A stretch of DNA of 64,000 bases from Albibacterium sp963696875 (GTDB lineage: Bacteria > Bacteroidota > Bacteroidia > Sphingobacteriales > Sphingobacteriaceae): assembly GCA_963696875.1 (NCBI GenBank), contig CAVOLQ010000002.1, forward strand, positions 310,001 through 374,000, in the 5' to 3' direction. The notes below the pieces were generated by a model. That model was given only the letters and a program-made list of their open reading frames with translations. It searched no databases and was not told the DNA's origin. Positions 60,021-64,000 of this stretch are shown piece after piece (the stretch's first letter is position 1; every line of letters starts with the position of its first letter). The translations under genes and the position numbers were made by a program.

Positions 60021-61142
60021 TTAAAATACTTTTACGATATATATATAGTCTTGAATTTTCTTAATTTGATTGGTACGTGACAGACCACTTAAGGAGTTAC
60101 GCTTACTAATTACTAAAGCTTTGCTTAAAGAATCCTGTGGAATAGCTTTGATAGATTGAAGTAGATAATTAGTTTTAATAGCGAAGGCTGCACCGTCTGT
60201 TTCTGTTTGTTTTCCACTGATTATCCCAATTACATTTCCCTTATTATCCAATACCGGGCCTCCACTGTTTCCAGGATTTACAGGTATCGTCACCTGATAT
60301 GAGCTCGTATCTCCTCCAAAGCCAGTATTGGAACTCAAATAGCCACTGCCATATACTGCTTCTTCTCTTGGATAACCAATCGTAAAAACGTCTTGGCCTA
60401 AATCTGCATTCTCCTCTTTTAAGGTATAGGGAACCGGTGATGTCTTTTCAAAGGTAGGGTCAATGATTTCCAAAACAGCTAAATCATGAGCCGGATCAAT
60501 GTAGATTACTTTTGCCTTGTATGAATTTCCTTGATAATTCTGGACATATACAGAGTCGGATTCTCTAATAACATGATAATTGGTGGCTATGAATCCATTT
60601 GCAGTTAGTGCAAAACCTGTAGCACTATATGTACCCGAGGGGTATGAACTATTGGAATTTGCATTACCTTCCGTACTATTATTTATATTTTTAATAACAG
60701 CATTCTGAGCGTTGACATTCCGTTTTATGGTATTCACATCTCGCTTTAACAAGCTATATTGATAGGAGCTTTCTTTTACATTATTGTAAAACCCCGACAT
60801 CCATAAAGTTGAAAACACAACAACTAAAGCAACGGATGCAGCAACTAAAGCGGTATATCTATATCGTTGCCAAACCTCTTTAATTCCTCCCACCGGTATT
60901 TCTTTTTTGCTCTTAAATTCTAAGATTTTTTGTCCGGAAAATACTGATTCCATATTTCTTTTTAATTCCTTACGCATTTGATATTCACGTAGCTTCGGAA
61001 GTAAAATCCGATATTGATCGTATTCTTCAGTCGCACTGGGGTTTTCATCGCAATATTTTTCGAACATTAATTTATCCTCAGCACTCAATTCATCCCGAAT
61101 ATACAAATCTGCACGCTCGATAAAGTCCAAATTATTCTTCAT
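60021..61142 (-). CDS. Membrane protein fusing an anti-sigma-like N-region to a trypsin-like protease
   Basis: A 373-residue protein. Residues 1-90 are cytosolic and resemble the N-terminal part of Bacteroidota anti-sigma factors (DELSAEDKLMFEKYCDENP, helical). One membrane helix follows at about 94-113, then a coiled coil (about 120-150), then a periplasmic trypsin-like domain with a complete triad: His190 (TNYHVI), Asp220 (HDLAVLEI) and Ser293 (PGNSGGP). There is no PDZ domain, unlike DegP. The gene follows the sigma-factor gene by 11 bases. It may sense or process an envelope signal and release the sigma factor. That is inference. Confidence 0.8.
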   Translation of the reverse strand: MKNNLDFIERADLYIRDELSAEDKLMFEKYCDENPSATEEYDQYRILLPKLREYQMRKELKRNMESVFSGQKILEFKSKKEIPVGGIKEVWQRYRYTALVAASVALVVVFSTLWMSGFYNNVKESSYQYSLLKRDVNTIKRNVNAQNAVIKNINNSTEGNANSNSSYPSGTYSATGFALTANGFIATNYHVIRESDSVYVQNYQGNSYKAKVIYIDPAHDLAVLEIIDPTFEKTSPVPYTLKEENADLGQDVFTIGYPREEAVYGSGYLSSNTGFGGDTSSYQVTIPVNPGNSGGPVLDNKGNVIGIISGKQTETDGAAFAIKTNYLLQSIKAIPQDSLSKALVISKRNSLSGLSRTNQIKKIQDYIYIVKVF

Positions 61143-61153
61143 GTTTTTTATAT

Positions 61154-61720
61154 CTAATAACTAAAGTAAAGTTTCTTTAGCCTTTGTAAACATTTGTATT
61201 TTTGCGTCTTTGCATTATTGGCATTCGTATATCCAAACTTCTCACAAATCTCTTGCATCGACAGATCGTGGATATAAAAATCTTTAATGATCGTTTGACA
61301 GGGTTCTCCTAATAAAGTTAAAGACTCCTCCATCAAATGGAACTGCATTTCTTTTGCTTGAGATTCTTCCAAATCATCTGCAATAGCAAGTGTCTCTTCT
61401 AATTCTTGATGAATAGTTACCGCTAAATGTTCATTACTATTCAGCTTCTTCAACCAAATATATCTACTGACCGAATAAATATACGTTTGAAGACGACTAC
61501 TCAACTCAAAATCTCCCTTGCTAATTTTATCATATAAAACAATAATAGCTTCTTGGAATACATCCTTTGCATCTTCTTCACTACCACTATTTTTAATAAT
61601 GAATTGCAATACCAACGGAAAGTTATTTTTATAAACTATTCTCAAAGACTCCGTTGATCCCTCAGCGATCCCATTTATTAATTCTTTATCTTCCTCTAGT
61701 AAAGATTGATTTCTACTCAC
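61154..61720 (-). CDS. ECF-type RNA polymerase sigma factor
   Basis: A 188-residue sigma-70 family factor with regions 2 and 4 only. Region 2 covers about residues 25-95 (EEDAKDVFQEAIIVLYDKI and the SVSRYIWLKKL stretch). Region 4 covers about 125-180 (YIHDLSMQEICEKFGYTNANNAK and TQKYKCLQRLKKLY). The start is GTG at 61718-61720; no better Met is near. It is co-transcribed with the anti-sigma-like protease downstream, a classic sigma/anti-sigma pairing with an unusual partner. It probably regulates its own promoter and possibly the divergent lipoprotein gene. Confidence 0.92.
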   Translation of the reverse strand: MSRNQSLLEEDKELINGIAEGSTESLRIVYKNNFPLVLQFIIKNSGSEEDAKDVFQEAIIVLYDKISKGDFELSSRLQTYIYSVSRYIWLKKLNSNEHLAVTIHQELEETLAIADDLEESQAKEMQFHLMEESLTLLGEPCQTIIKDFYIHDLSMQEICEKFGYTNANNAKTQKYKCLQRLKKLYFSY

Positions 61721-61745
61721 TTCTTAATACTTTTTAATTCGAAAA

Positions 61746-61811
61746 GTAACCCAACAAGTCACAAAATTACAATTCTTTTTAGTTGCATGGGTTACCTTTC
61801 TCAAATTTGAG
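61746..61811. promoter_or_regulatory. Candidate operators between sigma-factor and lipoprotein genes
   Basis: Two structures were found. One is an 8-bp inverted repeat, gtaaccca 61746-61753 / tgggttac 61788-61795, with centres 42 bases apart (four helical turns). It flanks TAATTTTG read on the minus strand (61762-61769), a -7 match for the sigma gene. The other is a 12-bp palindrome ctcaaatttgag at 61800-61811. Confidence 0.4.
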
Positions 61812-61858
61812 TATTAAAGGATAAATTAACTAGTTTATTTAAAATTAAAAAATCAACA

Positions 61859-62053
61859 ATGAAAAATTTATTAAAATTCGGTTTCTTCGGTTTAGCATTA
61901 ACTTTCATGGTAGCAGCTTGTAATGAGCCAGCAGCACAAGAAGAAGCACAAGAAGTAGAAGTGATCACTGAAGAAGAAGCAATTATCGAAGCTGATTCAA
62001 CTGATACAATTGTTGTAGAAGAAGTTGTTGCTGATTCTGCTGAAGCAAACTAA
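61859..62053 (+). CDS. Small acidic lipoprotein
   Basis: A 64-residue precursor with a type II signal (MVAAC, lipidated Cys21). The mature 44 residues are dominated by Glu and Asp in runs such as EEAQEVEVITEEEAIIEAD, with no hydrophobic segment. It is probably periplasmic or on the inner face of the outer membrane and perhaps binds cations. It is divergent from the sigma factor and followed by its own terminator, so it could be one of the factor's targets. Confidence 0.8.
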   Translation: MKNLLKFGFFGLALTFMVAACNEPAAQEEAQEVEVITEEEAIIEADSTDTIVVEEVVADSAEAN

Positions 62054-62082
62054 GCTTAATACAAGAATTACTTTTAACAGAT

Positions 62083-62114
62083 AAAAAAGCCTGCATTTTC
62101 ATGTAGGCTTTTTT
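62083..62114 (+). terminator. Terminator after the acidic lipoprotein gene
   Basis: Thirteen-bp stem aaaaaagcctgca/tgtaggctttttt (62083-62095, 62102-62114; one G-T pair) with a six-base loop and a T-run. Confidence 0.88.
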
Positions 62115-62189
62115 ATTATTGCAATTTAATATAATTGCGTAGCGCATTCTCTTTGTTTATCTTTGTACATAATAACGAAAAATCAAAAA

Positions 62190-63545
62190 ATGACGCTTTC
62201 TCCTCTCACTGCAATTTCTCCAATTGATGGTCGATATCATTCCTCCACAAAAGATTTATCTAATTTTTTTTCAGAAAGTGCACTTATAAAATTTAGAGTG
62301 TATATCGAAGTTGAATATTTTATCGCATTATGCCTAGAAAATATTCCGCAATTAACATCTTTTGATCATTCAAAATTCTCTGACCTTAGAGAAATATACA
62401 CTCAGTTTAGTTTGGCTGATGCTCAAAAAGTGAAAGAAATTGAGAAAACAACGAATCATGACGTAAAGGCTGTAGAGTATTTCATCAAAGAAAGATTTGA
62501 TATCCTGGGCTTAGAACGTTATAAAGAATTTATCCATTTTGGACTAACATCGCAGGATATTAATAACACAGCAATCCCACATGCGTGGAAGGCGGCATTA
62601 TCAGAAGTCTATTTTCCGTTCATAAATGAAGTGCATGAGCTACTAAAAAGCTTTGCAGTGGATTGGAAAGACGTCCCTCTACTTGCTCGTACACATGGCC
62701 AAGCTGCATCTCCTACTTTATTAGGGAAAGAGATACTCGTATTTTCAGAGCGTTTAGAATCACAATTATCCCAAATTAAAAACATCCCTTACTCTGCAAA
62801 ATTTGGCGGAGCGACAGGTAATTTTAACGCACATCATGTTGCATATCCACATATTGATTGGCCACTATTTGGAAACGAATTTATCAACTCACAATTGGGT
62901 TTGCACCGCTCTACGATAACGACCCAAATTGAGCATTACGACAATTTCGCGGCACACTGTGACGCCTTAAAGCGCATAAATACAATTCTGATTGACTTGT
63001 GCAGAGATATTTGGACATACATCTCTATGGATTACTTCAAACAACAAATCGACGCAGGTCAAGTGGGCTCGTCCGCAATGCCACACAAAGTAAACCCAAT
63101 TGATTTTGAGAACGCGGAGGGGAATCTGGGAATTGCAAATGCTTTATTCGAGCATTTTGCGGCTAAACTTCCTATTTCTAGACTACAAAGAGACTTGACA
63201 GATTCAACGGTCTTAAGAAATATAGGGGTCCCCCTATCACATACTTTGATTGCCTTAAAATCTATTCTTCGTGGATTGAACAAATTAATACTAAACGAAA
63301 CGATCATCCGCAAGGATCTAGAAAATAATTGGGCAGTAGTTGCTGAAGGGATTCAAACTATCTTAAGAAGAGAGGGATACCCTAACCCTTATGAAGCTTT
63401 AAAAGACTTGACTAGAACGAATGAAGGCATCAACAAAGAGACAATAGCTCGATTCGTTGAAAGATTAGATGTTTCTGAATCGGTAAAAGACGAAATTAAG
63501 AAAATTACTCCTTGGAATTACACAGGCATAAGCCCGAAATATTAG
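62190..63545 (+). CDS. purB: Adenylosuccinate lyase
   Basis: A 451-residue fumarase/aspartase-superfamily enzyme acting twice in purine synthesis, splitting SAICAR and adenylosuccinate with release of fumarate. Family marks are SPIDGRYHSSTKDLS near the N-terminus, FGLTSQDINNTAIP near residue 125, ARTHGQAASPTLLGKE near 170 and the flexible signature loop GSSAMPHKVNPIDFENAEGN near 293-312. The start is the ATG at 62190; a TTG nine codons earlier is in frame but overlaps promoter-like sequence. It is close to E. coli PurB in length and type. Confidence 0.95.
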   Translation: MTLSPLTAISPIDGRYHSSTKDLSNFFSESALIKFRVYIEVEYFIALCLENIPQLTSFDHSKFSDLREIYTQFSLADAQKVKEIEKTTNHDVKAVEYFIKERFDILGLERYKEFIHFGLTSQDINNTAIPHAWKAALSEVYFPFINEVHELLKSFAVDWKDVPLLARTHGQAASPTLLGKEILVFSERLESQLSQIKNIPYSAKFGGATGNFNAHHVAYPHIDWPLFGNEFINSQLGLHRSTITTQIEHYDNFAAHCDALKRINTILIDLCRDIWTYISMDYFKQQIDAGQVGSSAMPHKVNPIDFENAEGNLGIANALFEHFAAKLPISRLQRDLTDSTVLRNIGVPLSHTLIALKSILRGLNKLILNETIIRKDLENNWAVVAEGIQTILRREGYPNPYEALKDLTRTNEGINKETIARFVERLDVSESVKDEIKKITPWNYTGISPKY

Positions 63546-63643
63546 GATATATTTAATAGAATTGTCACAAATAATGAGTCGGGATCGTCAAATGTAATAT
63601 CATAAGTTATTATACGTATAATTGTAATTTAATAAAAACAAAA

Positions 63644-64000
63644 ATGGCAACTATAAAAATATATACAGAAGATACTCCTAATCCGGCAACTAAAAAGTTT
63701 TTGGTTAACAAACTATTGATTAACGGCTCTTTAGATTTTGCAGATGCTGAAGCTGCACAGACTTCTCCTTTTGCAAAGGAACTTTTCAAATTTAACTTTG
63801 TTGCTGGTGTGTTTTTTGCGAGCAATTTTGTAACAGTTACTAAAACCGAAGATAGTGACTGGAATGATATTGAGGAAATTTTAAAAGAATTTGTTAAAGG
63901 CGCGGTAGAGTCTGAACTATTGATTCAGGAGGTACCCCATGATGAAAATGTCAACTTTGAGGGGTCCGACATTGAAAAAAAGATACAACAGATCCTACAT
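63644..64000 (+). CDS. Nfu-type scaffold protein (N-terminal part; 3' end outside window)
   Basis: The frame opens at ATG 63644 and runs off the right edge after 119 residues. The start, MATIKIYTEDTPNPATKKFL, with the later VAGVFFASNFVTVTKTEDSDWNDI segment, is the Nfu/NifU N-terminal domain seen in proteins that deliver Fe-S clusters. The C-terminal CxxC cluster-binding domain would lie beyond the window. It sits 98 bases after purB on the same strand. A minus-strand ORF over this region is only its shadow. Confidence 0.88.
   Translation, partial: MATIKIYTEDTPNPATKKFLVNKLLINGSLDFADAEAAQTSPFAKELFKFNFVAGVFFASNFVTVTKTEDSDWNDIEEILKEFVKGAVESELLIQEVPHDENVNFEGSDIEKKIQQILH

Overview
The window is AT-rich DNA from a member of the Bacteroidota, most likely Sphingobacteriales/Sphingobacteriaceae-like. 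The evidence is the futalosine menaquinone pathway (mqnA, mqnE), DUF4199, DUF2892 and DUF2795 proteins, lipoproteins with short lipoboxes, the near absence of Shine-Dalgarno sequences, and several promoters matching the Bacteroidota pattern TTTG-N19-21-TAnnTTTG. The genus is inference. No tRNA, rRNA, CRISPR array, intact insertion sequence or phage gene was seen.

Bases 1-14.4 kb are mostly core metabolism: mqnA (cut by the window edge) and mqnE for menaquinone; a methionine operon metY-metX-hom behind a consensus promoter, a SAM-I riboswitch and a Cys-ending 39-residue leader ORF; small membrane proteins (DUF2892, MgtC-like); pnuC; asnB; and a run of two glycosyltransferases, a DUF4199 protein, an unknown acidic protein and a dihydroorotase homologue that has lost most of its metal ligands. 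From 14.6 to 18.7 kb lie a DUF1275 protein, an orphan lipoprotein and a LytTR-type two-component pair.

Bases 18.7-47.5 kb are a large surface-polysaccharide locus. Its core is one minus-strand operon of about 16.5 kb (47.46 down to 31.0 kb), with gaps of 34 bases or less or overlaps. In transcription order it encodes a lone receiver, an initiating sugar transferase with a degenerate receiver at its N-terminus, a half-length TolC-like protein, a Wzc-like chain-length protein, an O-antigen ligase/polymerase, a 36-residue membrane protein, a GT2, a hexapeptide acetyltransferase, a GT4, two GT2 enzymes, a gluconate-dehydrogenase-subunit-3-like lipoprotein with a GMC oxidoreductase, three tandem GT14 enzymes and a GT8. 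Further genes in the same region are an ABC exporter, an APH-type kinase, a two-domain transferase, a duplicated GT2 pair, a beta-helix lipoprotein with a 21-bp minisatellite, a GT2, a polysaccharide deacetylase and a processive-type GT2. No Wzx flippase or classical Wza was recognised.

A hybrid histidine kinase (47.7-50.3 kb) diverges from the polysaccharide operon. It converges on an NtrC-type regulator that is co-transcribed with a CPA2 cation/proton antiporter. Together with the lone receiver this suggests phosphorelay control of the locus, which is inference. From 53.9 kb to the end the window returns to housekeeping genes: an M20 dipeptidase, a 40-residue membrane protein, rocD, apbE, a nucleotidyltransferase, DUF2795, a PduO-type adenosyltransferase, a sigma factor paired with an anti-sigma-like/trypsin fusion, a small acidic lipoprotein, purB and the start of an Nfu-type gene. 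Several genes are separated by unusually long perfect inverted repeats (23-31 bp arms) that look like terminators.
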